Source: Acidaminococcus fermentans DSM 20731 (GTDB taxonomy: Bacteria > Bacillota > Negativicutes > Acidaminococcales > Acidaminococcaceae). Taken from it: DNA of 64,000 nt. Numbering within the stretch: position 1 is the stretch's first letter; every line of letters starts with the position of its first letter. A program made the translations under genes and the position numbers. The stretch lies in NCBI RefSeq assembly GCF_000025305.1, contig NC_013740.1, positions 310,001 through 374,000 of the forward strand, given 5' to 3'. The notes under the pieces were generated by a model, which was not told the origin of the DNA, made no database searches, and worked only from the letters and a program-made list of their open reading frames with translations. Positions 50,447-59,498 of this stretch are shown here, piece by piece.

Positions 50447-51625
50447 ATGAAAAAAGTATTTACGTCTGAATCCGTTACGGAAGGCCATCCTGACAAAATC
50501 GCCGATCAGATTTCTGATGCGGTGCTGGACGCTATCCTGGAACAGGACCCGGATGCCAGGGTTGCCTGCGAAACCCTGGTGGCCACCGGCCAGATCCATA
50601 TTGTAGGGGAAATTTCCACCAGCTGCTATGTGGACATTGCCAAGATCGCCCGCCAGACGGTGATCGATATTGGCTATGACCGGGCCAAGTACGGCTTTGA
50701 CGGTTCCACCTGCGGGGTGCTGATTTCCATCGATGAACAGTCTCCGGACATTGCCCAGGGGGTGGATGAATCGGACGAATCCAAACAGGGTGCCCAGGAT
50801 GAAACGGAAAAAATCGGTGCCGGTGACCAGGGCATGATGTTCGGGTATGCCACCGATGAAACCCCGGAATACATGCCCCTGCCCATTTCCCTGGCCCACA
50901 AGCTGGCCCGCCGGCTGGCCCAGGTGCGGAAAGACGGTACCCTGCCTTATCTCCGCCCGGATGGCAAGACCCAGGTAACGGTGGAATATGAGGATGACCA
51001 GCCCGTACGGGTGGATACCATTGTGGTTTCTGCCCAGCACAGCCCGGAAATCACCATGGAACAGCTGCGGAAGGATATCCTGGAACAGGTGGTCCGTCCG
51101 GTGGTGCCTGCCAGCCTGTTGGATGACAGGACCATCTATCACATCAACCCCACCGGCCGGTTCGTCATCGGCGGGCCCCAGGGGGATTCCGGTCTTACCG
51201 GCCGGAAGATCATCGTGGACACCTACGGGGGCATGGCCCGTCACGGGGGTGGCGCCTTCTCCGGGAAGGATGCCACCAAGGTGGACCGGAGTGCCGCCTA
51301 TGCAGCCCGGTATGTGGCCAAGAACGTGGTGGCTGCCGGCCTGGCCAAAAAATGCGAAATCCAGCTGGCCTATGCCATCGGGGTGGCCCGTCCTGTATCC
51401 ATCAGTGTGAATACCTTTGGTACGGCGGCCATTCCGGAAGAAAAAATCGTGGAACTGATCGAAAAGAACTTCTCCCTGACCCCGGCCGGGATCATCCGGA
51501 GCCTGGACCTGCGCCGGCCCATTTATCGGCAGACGGCGGCCTATGGCCATTTCGGCAGGACCGATGTGGATCTGCCCTGGGAACGGCTGGATAAAGTGGA
51601 TGTGCTGAAAAAAGCACTGGAATAA
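50447..51625 (+). CDS. metK: S-adenosylmethionine synthetase
   Basis: MetK makes SAM from methionine and ATP. The 392-aa protein has [16 protein letters not shown] (residues 8-23), [12 protein letters not shown], the P-loop-like [14 protein letters not shown] and [11 protein letters not shown]-like [19 protein letters not shown] at 50447 follows AAGGAGG and the riboswitch. The product feeds back on its own mRNA. priA follows after one base. Confidence 0.97.
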   Translation: MKKVFTSESVTEGHPDKIADQISDAVLDAILEQDPDARVACETLVATGQIHIVGEISTSCYVDIAKIARQTVIDIGYDRAKYGFDGSTCGVLISIDEQSPDIAQGVDESDESKQGAQDETEKIGAGDQGMMFGYATDETPEYMPLPISLAHKLARRLAQVRKDGTLPYLRPDGKTQVTVEYEDDQPVRVDTIVVSAQHSPEITMEQLRKDILEQVVRPVVPASLLDDRTIYHINPTGRFVIGGPQGDSGLTGRKIIVDTYGGMARHGGGAFSGKDATKVDRSAAYAARYVAKNVVAAGLAKKCEIQLAYAIGVARPVSISVNTFGTAAIPEEKIVELIEKNFSLTPAGIIRSLDLRRPIYRQTAAYGHFGRTDVDLPWERLDKVDVLKKALE

Positions 51626-51626
51626 G

Positions 51627-54020
51627 ATGGAATACGCCAAGGTTGCCATCAATCTGCCTGCCAAAAACATTTTCCGGCAGTTCACCTATCATGTGCCGGA
51701 AACCCTGGATTTCCTGGGCCAGGGCTGGCGGGTGGTGGTGCCTTTCGGCCAGCAGCTGCTGGAAGGCTTTATTGTGGAAGAGGACCGGGAACCGGATCTG
51801 TCCCGGGAACTGAAGGATATTGCGGATGTGGTGGGGACGGAACCCTGGTTCGACAGTGAGATGCTGGCCACGGCCTACTGGCTGTCCCAGTATTACCTGT
51901 GCACCCTGGCGGAAGCCCTGCGCCTGTTCATTCCAGGCCGGAAAAGCCTGGCGGCAGTGGGGAAATACGTGCCGGTGCCGGAAGCGGAAGGATTGTCCCG
52001 GCCAGAGCAGGAACTGTATGATTTCCTGACACTGAAGGGGCCGCTGCCCCGGAAGGCCATCCGCCGGATCCCCGGGGGAGAGACGGCCCTGAAGGGACTG
52101 ATCGCCCGGAAGGCGGTGGTCCTTTCCTACGATGTGAAATACAAACTGCGGGAAAAAACCGAACGGACCTTCACAGCAACGCCGGAAGGACTGGCCGCAC
52201 AGGAAAACGGAGAGGTCCGGGGCAAAAGCCAGCAGGCTGCCCTGGACCTTTTGCCGTATGGAAAGACCGCCAGTGCCGGAGAACTGGAAGCCCGGGGCAT
52301 CACCTCCGCCGTCCTGCGGAATCTGGTCCGGAAGGGGTGGCTGCTGGAAGGCAGGCGGCGGGTCCTCCGGGACAGCTATCAGGGCCTGGAAGCCCGGAAA
52401 GAAACCCTGGAACTGACGGAGGAACAGCAGGCGGCCATCCAGGCAGTGGACGCAGCCCGGGAAAACCGGGAAGCCCGGACCTTCCTGCTCCAGGGCATCA
52501 CCGGCAGCGGCAAGACGGAAGTCTATCTGCGGCTGGCGGCCAGAGCACTCCAGGCTGGCCAGCAGGTGATGGTGCTGGTGCCGGAAATCGCCCTCACCGG
52601 GCAGATCGTCAAACGGTTCAAGGCATGGTTCGGAGCCGGAGTGGCGGTGGCCCACAGCCGTCTTTCCGCCAGTGAGCGGGGGGATGTGTGGAGCCGGATG
52701 CGGTCCGGCCAGGCCCGGGTCCTGATCGGGGTGCGGTCGGCGGTGTTCTGCCCCTTTGCGGATCTGGGACTGATCCTTATCGATGAAGAGCATGAAGGAA
52801 CCTACAAACAGGAAGAACGGCCCAGCTATCATGCCCGGCTGGTGGCCCAGTACCGGGCCCATTACCGGAAGGTGCCGGTGGTGCTGGGATCGGCTACCCC
52901 CGACCTGGAATCGTATTATCTGGCAGAAAAGGGGGGCTATACCCTCCTTCGGCTGACCCATCGGGCCAGGTCCGGCAGCCATCTGCCCAAAGTCTCGATT
53001 GTGGATATGCGGGAAGAGCTCCATCAGGGGAACCGGACGGTGCTTTCCGAAGCCCTGCGGACCCGGCTGGAGCATGTGGTGCAGAACGGGGAACAGGCCA
53101 TTGTCCTCTTGAACCGCCGGGGCTTTTCCACCTTTGTCCTGTGCCGGGACTGCGGGGAATCCCTCAGCTGTCCCAACTGTGCGGTTTCCCTGGTGTACCA
53201 TGCCCGGGAGCAGCTGATGGAATGCCATTACTGCGGCTATACGGAACCGGTGCCCACCAAATGTCCCTACTGCGGCAGTCCCCGGATCCGGTTCTTCGGG
53301 ACCGGGACAGAAAAGGCGGAACGGGAAATCCGGGAGCTGTGTCCGGGAGTGAAGCCCCTGCGCATGGATCAGGATTCCACCAGCGGAAAATTCGCCCATG
53401 AGCAGATCCTCCAGGCCTTCCGCAGCGGACTGTACAATGTGCTGCTGGGGACCCAGATGGTGGCCAAGGGCCACGATATCCCCAATGTGACCCTGGTGGG
53501 GGTGCTCAGTGCGGATTCCCAGCTGAACCTGCCGGATTTCCGCAGCGGAGAACGGTGCTTTGCCCTGCTGACCCAGGCAGCCGGCCGGGCCGGCCGGGGG
53601 GATAAGCCGGGGGAAGTGATCTTCCAGGCCTATGATGCAGAAAATCCCATCCTCCAGCTGGCGGCCAGGCAGGATTATGAAGGCTTCGCCAAAATGGAAC
53701 TGGAGCAGCGGAAGGAACTGAGCTATCCGCCCTTTACCCGGATGTTGAAGATCACCGTCCTCCACAAAAAGGAGGAAGAGGCCCTGGCCATTGCCCAGAA
53801 ACTGGTGAACGCCCTGGAGGCCTGGCAGCTGGAAAGCGGGCATCCCCTGGAGATCCTGGGACCTTTCCCGGCCATTGTGGCCCGGGTGAACCAGATCTAC
53901 CGGATCAACGTGCTGCTGAAAAGCCCCCGGATGAAACCGGTGAAAGAATGGCTCCGCCAGTCAGAATACCGGGAACTGCCCAATGTGTATTTTGACGTGG
54001 ATCCCATCAGTGTGGTGTAG
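51627..54020 (+). CDS. priA: Primosomal helicase PriA
   Basis: PriA reloads the replisome at stalled forks. The 797-aa protein has the N-terminal DNA-binding domain (about residues 1-105), Walker A GITGSGKTEVYL (near 290), the DEEH box (LILIDEEHEGTYKQEE), and helicase motifs through GRAGRGDKPGEV. Zinc-binding cysteine pairs are present (CRDCGESLSCPNC, CHYCG, CPYCG). Length is at the upper normal range. It starts one base after metK, so SAM levels might affect priA by read-through. Confidence 0.96.
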   Translation: MEYAKVAINLPAKNIFRQFTYHVPETLDFLGQGWRVVVPFGQQLLEGFIVEEDREPDLSRELKDIADVVGTEPWFDSEMLATAYWLSQYYLCTLAEALRLFIPGRKSLAAVGKYVPVPEAEGLSRPEQELYDFLTLKGPLPRKAIRRIPGGETALKGLIARKAVVLSYDVKYKLREKTERTFTATPEGLAAQENGEVRGKSQQAALDLLPYGKTASAGELEARGITSAVLRNLVRKGWLLEGRRRVLRDSYQGLEARKETLELTEEQQAAIQAVDAARENREARTFLLQGITGSGKTEVYLRLAARALQAGQQVMVLVPEIALTGQIVKRFKAWFGAGVAVAHSRLSASERGDVWSRMRSGQARVLIGVRSAVFCPFADLGLILIDEEHEGTYKQEERPSYHARLVAQYRAHYRKVPVVLGSATPDLESYYLAEKGGYTLLRLTHRARSGSHLPKVSIVDMREELHQGNRTVLSEALRTRLEHVVQNGEQAIVLLNRRGFSTFVLCRDCGESLSCPNCAVSLVYHAREQLMECHYCGYTEPVPTKCPYCGSPRIRFFGTGTEKAEREIRELCPGVKPLRMDQDSTSGKFAHEQILQAFRSGLYNVLLGTQMVAKGHDIPNVTLVGVLSADSQLNLPDFRSGERCFALLTQAAGRAGRGDKPGEVIFQAYDAENPILQLAARQDYEGFAKMELEQRKELSYPPFTRMLKITVLHKKEEEALAIAQKLVNALEAWQLESGHPLEILGPFPAIVARVNQIYRINVLLKSPRMKPVKEWLRQSEYRELPNVYFDVDPISVV

Positions 54021-54022
54021 GG

Positions 54023-54048
54023 GGAGCTGTTGCATGGGCAACAGCTCC
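54023..54048 (+). terminator. GCTGTTGC-family hairpin after priA
   Basis: GGAGCTGTTGC pairs perfectly with GCAACAGCTCC around ATGG. Only TTGTT follows. Confidence 0.7.
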
Positions 54049-54056
54049 TTGTTGGA

Positions 54057-54084
54057 GTCGCGGCTCGCGACCCGTGACCCGCGA
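54057..54084. repeat. Heptamer array 4 (four 7-bp units)
   Basis: Units GTCGCGG, CTCGCGA, CCCGTGA and CCCGCGA fill exactly 28 bases between two hairpins. Not coding. Confidence 0.8.
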
Positions 54085-54086
54085 CT

Positions 54087-54120
54087 GGGGGGTGTGAATT
54101 TTTTTCACACCCCCCCTTTT
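54087..54120 (+). terminator. TGTGAA-family hairpin with T-run
   Basis: GGGGGGTGTGAA pairs with TTCACACCCCCC, followed by CTTTT. It probably ends the metK-priA transcript. Confidence 0.8.
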
Positions 54121-54130
54121 CCATGTCCTA

Positions 54131-54139
54131 TGGTATAAT
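54131..54139 (+). promoter_or_regulatory. Extended -10 box before def
   Basis: TGGTATAAT, about 35 bases before def. The preceding bases belong to the terminator, and no -35 is clear. It is the only promoter seen for the long downstream run. Confidence 0.6.
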
Positions 54140-54173
54140 AGAAAGTAAAAATTGCGATAGGAGTCGATGATAT

Positions 54174-54650
54174 ATGGCAATCTATGACATTGTGAAAGTC
54201 GGGGCCCCGATCCTTCGGGAGAAGGCAGTCCCTGTTACCCGTTTCGATAAAAAGCTGGCCCGCCTGCTGAAGGATATGGCGGAAACCATGTATGCGGCCA
54301 ATGGCTGCGGCCTGGCTGCCCCCCAGATCGGCCTCAGCAAACGGCTGGTGGTCATCGATGCCGGAGACGGTGCCGGCATCCGGGAATTCGTGAATCCGGT
54401 ACTGACGGATCCGGAAGGAGAGGCAGTGGATTCCGAAGGATGCCTCAGCGTCCCTGATTACGAAGGGGAAGTGAAGCGGGCCGCCCGGATCACCGTCCAT
54501 TTCCAGGACCGGAAAGGGGATCATTACCGGCTGACCGCCGACGGGCTCCTGGCCCGGGCTCTCCAGCATGAATGCGATCATCTGGAAGGGGTCCTGTTCA
54601 TTGACAAGGCCGTCAGCCTGTCTGCCAAGCCGAAAGAAGGCCGAGAATGA
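54174..54650 (+). CDS. def: Peptide deformylase
   Basis: Removes the formyl group from new proteins. The 158-aa metalloenzyme has all three motifs: GCGLAAPQIG (near residues 43-52), EGCLSVP (near 89) and the zinc site HECDHLEG (near 131). It is followed by fmt, its functional partner, with a four-base overlap. First gene of a long tightly packed operon. Confidence 0.97.
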   Translation: MAIYDIVKVGAPILREKAVPVTRFDKKLARLLKDMAETMYAANGCGLAAPQIGLSKRLVVIDAGDGAGIREFVNPVLTDPEGEAVDSEGCLSVPDYEGEVKRAARITVHFQDRKGDHYRLTADGLLARALQHECDHLEGVLFIDKAVSLSAKPKEGRE

Positions 54651-55585
54651 AAATTGTATTTATGGGAACGCCGGAATTCGCCGCTGCCAGTCTGAAGGCA
54701 CTGGTGGAATCCGGAAACTGTGAAATCGCTGCGGTGGTGACTCAGCCGGACCGTCCCAAAGGACGGGGCCACAAGGTCATGATGAGTGCGGTGAAGGAAT
54801 ATGCCCTGACCCAGGATCTTCCGGTGCTCCAGCCCCAGCGGGTGAAAACCCCGGAATTCCAGGCAGAAATGGAAAAAATCCAACCGGATCTGATCGTGGT
54901 GGCTGCTTTTGGCCAGTTCCTGCCCAAAGAGCTCCTGGATCTGCCCCGGTACGGGTGCATCAATGTCCATGCGTCCCTGCTGCCCCGGTACCGGGGAGCG
55001 GCCCCCATCCATTACGCCATCCTGAAAGGGGAAAAGGAAGCGGGAGTCACCATCATGCAGATGGACGTGGGCATGGATACCGGCGCCATGCTCAGCAGGA
55101 CGGCGGTTCCCGTAGGACCGGAAATGACCCAGGGAGAACTCCATGACATCCTGAAGGAAAAAGGCGCCCGGCTGCTGCTGGACACCATTCCCCGGATCGT
55201 GGCGGGGACCGTACAGCCGGTTCCCCAGCCGGAAGAAGAAGCAACCTATGCATCTCTGATTACCCGGGATATGGAAAGGGCTGACTGGAACAAAAAAGCG
55301 GAAGACCTCCACAACCAGTTCCGGGCCTTTGATCCCTGGCCGGGTTCCTTTACCCTGCTGCCGGACGGAAAGCGGCTGAAGATCTGGAAGAGCCGGATCC
55401 TGGCAGGAGAAGGCAGCCAGGGAGCACCGGGAACGGTGCTCCAGGCGGACAGCCGGGGATTCCGGGTGGCCTGCGGACAGGGTTCCCTGGAAATCCTGGA
55501 ATGTCAGCCGGAAGGGAAAAAACGGATGCCGGCGGCTTCTTTTGTCAACGGCGGCCATGTAAAACCGGGGGACAGACTGGAATAA
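54647..55585 (+). CDS. fmt: Methionyl-tRNA formyltransferase
   Basis: Formylates initiator Met-tRNA. The 312-aa protein has FMGTPEFAAASLKALVE, the formyl-THF catalytic stretch INVHASLLPRYRGAAPIHYAI (near residues 105-125) and a C-terminal OB domain (about 210-312). Directly coupled to def, the usual pairing. Confidence 0.97.
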   Translation: MKIVFMGTPEFAAASLKALVESGNCEIAAVVTQPDRPKGRGHKVMMSAVKEYALTQDLPVLQPQRVKTPEFQAEMEKIQPDLIVVAAFGQFLPKELLDLPRYGCINVHASLLPRYRGAAPIHYAILKGEKEAGVTIMQMDVGMDTGAMLSRTAVPVGPEMTQGELHDILKEKGARLLLDTIPRIVAGTVQPVPQPEEEATYASLITRDMERADWNKKAEDLHNQFRAFDPWPGSFTLLPDGKRLKIWKSRILAGEGSQGAPGTVLQADSRGFRVACGQGSLEILECQPEGKKRMPAASFVNGGHVKPGDRLE

Positions 55586-55589
55586 GATC

Positions 55590-56363
55590 ATGAATATGGG
55601 AATTCGGCCGAAAAAACGGCTTTTTATGGCGCTGGCGTCCCTGGCTGTCCTTTTGGCCGGGGCAGCGGCCTACGGCCTGTGGCAGCTTCTGGTACCGGGT
55701 CTTTCCCAGATCCATCCCTGGCTGCCCCAGGTGGTGGGATGGGCAGTGCTGCTGCTGATCCTGTCCCTGCTTTCCGGGGTGGTGGGCATCGTCCTGGCCA
55801 TCCTGGGGTTTCCCACCATCCGGGTCTTTTATTTCTGGGCCTGGCACATCATCAATTTTCTGTATCCACTGTCCCTGTTCCTGGGGAAGCTGATGGGCAT
55901 TTCCAAGCGGCGGGTGGAACAGTCCTTTATCGAAGTCAGCAACCATCTGGTCCGGAACCAGCATGTGCGGGTGCCGGCCAACCGGCTGCTGATCCTGACG
56001 CCCCACTGCATCCAGCTGGATACCTGTCCCTATAAAGTCACCCGGGACATCACCAACTGTCATCAGTGCGGCCGGTGCGGGGTGGGCCAGCTGCTGGCCC
56101 TGTCAAAGAAATACGGAGTCCATGTGGCCATTGCCACCGGCGGGACCCTGGCCCGGCAGGCGGTGAAAAAGGCACGGCCCAAGGCCATCCTGGCGGTGGC
56201 CTGCGAACGGGATCTTACCAGCGGGATCCAGGATGTGTTCCCGCTGCCGGTCATCGGCGTACTCAATGAACGGCCCAACGGCCCCTGTTTCAACACCCGG
56301 GCGGATATGGGCAAAATCGAAGAGGCCATACGGTCATTTATTCTGGAAGAGGATGGACAATGA
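55590..56363 (+). CDS. DUF116 membrane protein
   Basis: A 257-aa DUF116 protein, function unknown. Two to three spans lie at the N-terminus (about residues 12-95), followed by a cytoplasmic domain. The conserved cysteines are in CIQLDTCPYKV and CHQCGRCGVGQL, with VACERDLTSGIQ after them; this looks like a metal or cluster site. In many Firmicutes it sits between fmt and rsmB, as here. It overlaps rsmB by four bases. Confidence 0.87.
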   Translation: MNMGIRPKKRLFMALASLAVLLAGAAAYGLWQLLVPGLSQIHPWLPQVVGWAVLLLILSLLSGVVGIVLAILGFPTIRVFYFWAWHIINFLYPLSLFLGKLMGISKRRVEQSFIEVSNHLVRNQHVRVPANRLLILTPHCIQLDTCPYKVTRDITNCHQCGRCGVGQLLALSKKYGVHVAIATGGTLARQAVKKARPKAILAVACERDLTSGIQDVFPLPVIGVLNERPNGPCFNTRADMGKIEEAIRSFILEEDGQ

Positions 56364-57700
56364 AGGGAACTGCCAAGAATCCGCGGGAAGCGGCATTACT
56401 GATACTGGAACAAATCTTTCTCAGGGGAGCCTATGCAAACCTGGCTCTGGATCAGGGCCTGCGGGGGGCTACCCTGTCCCCCCTTGACCGGAAACTGACT
56501 ACGGAACTGGTCTATGGCACGGTCAAGACCATGGGGACCCTGGACTGGTATCTGTCCAGGGTGGTGAACCGGCCGCTGCGGAAACTGGATCCCCTGGTGC
56601 TGGTGATCCTGCGGCTGGGGGCCTACCAGCTGCTGTACCTGGACCGGATCCCGGCATCGGCGGCCTGCAACGAAAGCGTCAAGCTGGCCAAGAAGTGGGT
56701 CCACGAAGGGGCCGGCAAGCTGGTGAACGGAGCATTGCGTCAGCTGGCCCGGACCCGGGACCAGTGGAAATTTCCCCAGGGACCGGACCATGAACTGGAG
56801 CGGATCGCCCTGGAATATTACCATCCGGAATGGCTGGTCCGACGGTGGAAATTCCGGTATGGACTGGAAGAGGCGGTAAAACTCTGTGCCTTTGACAACG
56901 CCCGTCCGGCTTTCTCGTTCCGGGTCAATACCCTCCGGGATACCCGGGAAGGGCTCCAGGAAAAACTGGCGGAAAAGGGCATCCGGACCCGGCCGTCCCA
57001 ATGGTCTCCGGACGGACTGCTTTGTGACAGCCTGCCTTCTCTGGATGACCTGGTGGAAGGTTTCGGACCGGATATCTACATCCAGGACGAAAGCTCCATG
57101 CTGGACGCGGCAGTGCTGGATCCTCAGCCCGGGGAACGGGTGCTGGATCTGTGCAGTGCCCCGGGAGGGAAGACCACCCATCTGGCCCAGAAAATGCAGG
57201 ACCAGGGAGAAATCCTGGCTCTGGACTTATACGATCACAAACTGGACCTGGTCCGGGAAAATGCCCGGCGGCTGGGAATCCACTGCATCCGGACGGAAAA
57301 ACAGGATGGCACTGTTTTTGTGCCCGAATGGGAAAATACCGCCCACCGGGTGCTGGTGGATGCTCCCTGCAGCGGCCTGGGAGTCCTGAACCGGAGAGCG
57401 GAAGCCCGGTGGACCAAGGAAGAACGGTCCCTGAGTCAGTTCCCGCCCCTGCAGAAAAAGATCCTGGCCAACGGCGCCCGGTATGTGATGCCCGGGGGAC
57501 GGCTGCTGTACAGCACCTGTACCCTGGAACAGGATGAAAACACCCGGGTGCGGAAGTGGTTCCTGGAAAACCATCCGGAGTTTGCTCCGGCCGCTTTTCC
57601 CCATCCCCTGACCGGGGAGCCGGTGGAAGAACTCCAGATCCTCCCCCAGCGGGACGGGATCAATGGATTCTATCTCTGTCTTTTTGAAAAACGAAAGTGA
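56360..57700 (+). CDS. rsmB: 16S rRNA (cytosine-967-C5)-methyltransferase
   Basis: The 446-aa protein has an N-terminal NusB-like RNA-binding domain (about residues 1-140) and a SAM-dependent methyltransferase domain. Motifs: DLCSAPGGKTTHLAQ, DAPCSGLGVLNRR (first cysteine) and YSTCTLEQDEN (catalytic cysteine). Normal length. Coupled to DUF116 by an ATGA overlap. Confidence 0.95.
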   Translation: MKGTAKNPREAALLILEQIFLRGAYANLALDQGLRGATLSPLDRKLTTELVYGTVKTMGTLDWYLSRVVNRPLRKLDPLVLVILRLGAYQLLYLDRIPASAACNESVKLAKKWVHEGAGKLVNGALRQLARTRDQWKFPQGPDHELERIALEYYHPEWLVRRWKFRYGLEEAVKLCAFDNARPAFSFRVNTLRDTREGLQEKLAEKGIRTRPSQWSPDGLLCDSLPSLDDLVEGFGPDIYIQDESSMLDAAVLDPQPGERVLDLCSAPGGKTTHLAQKMQDQGEILALDLYDHKLDLVRENARRLGIHCIRTEKQDGTVFVPEWENTAHRVLVDAPCSGLGVLNRRAEARWTKEERSLSQFPPLQKKILANGARYVMPGGRLLYSTCTLEQDENTRVRKWFLENHPEFAPAAFPHPLTGEPVEELQILPQRDGINGFYLCLFEKRK

Positions 57701-57708
57701 GACATACC

Positions 57709-58770
57709 ATGTGCAAAAAAGAAATCATGGGACTGACCCTGGAAGAACTCCAGACGGAGCTGGCCGGCCTGGGCATGAAAAAGTTCCGGGCCGAACAGGT
57801 CTTCCGCTGGCTGTATGAAAAGGCTGCCACGGACTTTTCCCAGATGAGCAACCTGAGCAAGGACGCCCGGCAGCAGCTGGCCGACCGGTATACCATTGCC
57901 ACGGCCCAGGTGAAGGTCCTGAAGGAATACCGTTCCCGGGACGGGCTGACCCACAAGGTGCTGCTGGAACTGACGGACGGTGCCACAGTGGAAACGGTGC
58001 TGATGCACCATGACTACGGCTACAGCGTATGCCTGTCTTCCCAGGTGGGCTGCGCCATGAACTGCGCCTTCTGCGCCAGCGGGCTCCACGGTTTTGTCCG
58101 GAATCTGACGGCAGCGGAGATCCTGGCCCAGCTGTACTTCTTCCAGAGCGGGCTCCAGCCCGGGGGGGAACGGGTCAGCCGGATCGTGGTCATGGGCAGC
58201 GGGGAACCCATGCTGAACCTGGACAACGTCCTCAAGGCCCTGGATATTCTCCACAGTGACCGGGGCCAGTGCATCGGGTACCGGAACATGACGGTTTCCA
58301 CCTGCGGGGTGGTGCCGGGCATCCAGGAACTGACCGCCCAGGGCCGGAACATCAATCTGGCCATTTCCCTCCATGGGGCCTCCCAGGAACTGCGGAACCG
58401 GCTGATGCCCATCAACCGGAAATATCCCTTCCCGGAAGTGATCCAGGCGGCGGATGCCTACGAAAAGAGCAATGGACGGCAGGTCATGTATGAATACATC
58501 CTGCTGGCCGGCATCAACGACCGGCCGGAAGATGCCCGGAACCTGGCCGATGCTCTGGAACACAAAGAATGTGTCATCAACCTGATCCCCGCCAATCCGG
58601 TGCCGGAAAAAGGGTTCGAACGGCCCAGTGACCGGGCAGTGGACCGGTTCTTCCAGATGCTGAAGAAACGGCGGCTGAACGTGACGGTCCGGAAAGAAAT
58701 GGGAAAGGACATCAATGCGGCCTGCGGCCAGCTGCGGGCCAGTGCATTAAAGGAGGCACAGAATCAATGA
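57709..58770 (+). CDS. rlmN: Dual-specificity RNA methyltransferase RlmN
   Basis: Radical-SAM enzyme methylating C2 of A2503 in 23S rRNA and A37 in some tRNAs. The 353-aa protein has the cluster motif CAMNCAFC (CxxxCxxC), VVMGSGEPMLNLDNV and INLIPANPVPEKGFERPS, with the mechanistic C-terminal cysteine in NAACGQLRA. Start at the ATG at 57709 (AAGTGAG eight bases upstream); a GTG at 57697 overlapping the rsmB stop is possible. Confidence 0.95.
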   Translation: MCKKEIMGLTLEELQTELAGLGMKKFRAEQVFRWLYEKAATDFSQMSNLSKDARQQLADRYTIATAQVKVLKEYRSRDGLTHKVLLELTDGATVETVLMHHDYGYSVCLSSQVGCAMNCAFCASGLHGFVRNLTAAEILAQLYFFQSGLQPGGERVSRIVVMGSGEPMLNLDNVLKALDILHSDRGQCIGYRNMTVSTCGVVPGIQELTAQGRNINLAISLHGASQELRNRLMPINRKYPFPEVIQAADAYEKSNGRQVMYEYILLAGINDRPEDARNLADALEHKECVINLIPANPVPEKGFERPSDRAVDRFFQMLKKRRLNVTVRKEMGKDINAACGQLRASALKEAQNQ

Positions 58771-59498
58771 TCGCAGTGAGCCGGACCAACCGGGGAATGG
58801 TGCGTCCCAACAATGAGGACAGCATCCTGGTGCGGGAACCGGATCTGTATGCCATTGCTGACGGCATGGGCGGAGCAGATGCGGGAGAAGTGGCCAGTTA
58901 TGAAGCCGTGCACCAGTTGAGCCGTCTGGACCTGAAAGGGCTCCAGAGAAAGGAAATCCTTCCGTTTTTGGAACGGAGCATCCAGAACATCAATAAAAAA
59001 ATCTGGGAACTTTCCCGGGAAAAAGAAAATTTCACCGGCATGGGGACTACCCTGACAGCGGTCTATCTGCCCAGTCCCCACAGCGCCTTTGTGGCCCATG
59101 TAGGGGACAGCCGGATCTATGTGTGGCAGGACGGGGTTCTGCGGCAGGTGACCAGTGACCACAGTTATGTGGCGGAACTGGTCCGCCAGAAACAGATGAC
59201 CCAGGAGGAAGCGGAAACTTCTTCCCAGAAGCACATGATCACCCGGGCCATCGGGGTGGATCCCCAGGTGCAGGTGGACACCTTTGAAATCCTGCTGGAC
59301 GGGGCCCAGAAGCTGCTGGTCTGTTCCGACGGACTGACCAACATGATTTCCGAAGCGGAAATCGAACGGACCCTGGGAGACCGGAACCTGGAGCGGCTGG
59401 CGGACGGCCTGATGAACGGCGCCATGACCGCCGGCGGCGATGATAACATTTCATTCATTGTCATTGATCTGGAGGCTGCAGAATGGAAGGTAGAATAA
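58767..59498 (+). CDS. PP2C-type Ser/Thr phosphatase (PrpC/Stp family)
   Basis: Reverses phosphorylation by the PASTA kinase encoded next. The 243-aa protein has the PP2C metal motifs MVRPNNEDS, DGMGGADAGE, AHVGDSRIYV, SDGLTNMI and GGDDNISFIV. It overlaps rlmN by four bases and the kinase gene by 16, so the two signalling proteins are made together. Confidence 0.95.
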   Translation: MIAVSRTNRGMVRPNNEDSILVREPDLYAIADGMGGADAGEVASYEAVHQLSRLDLKGLQRKEILPFLERSIQNINKKIWELSREKENFTGMGTTLTAVYLPSPHSAFVAHVGDSRIYVWQDGVLRQVTSDHSYVAELVRQKQMTQEEAETSSQKHMITRAIGVDPQVQVDTFEILLDGAQKLLVCSDGLTNMISEAEIERTLGDRNLERLADGLMNGAMTAGGDDNISFIVIDLEAAEWKVE

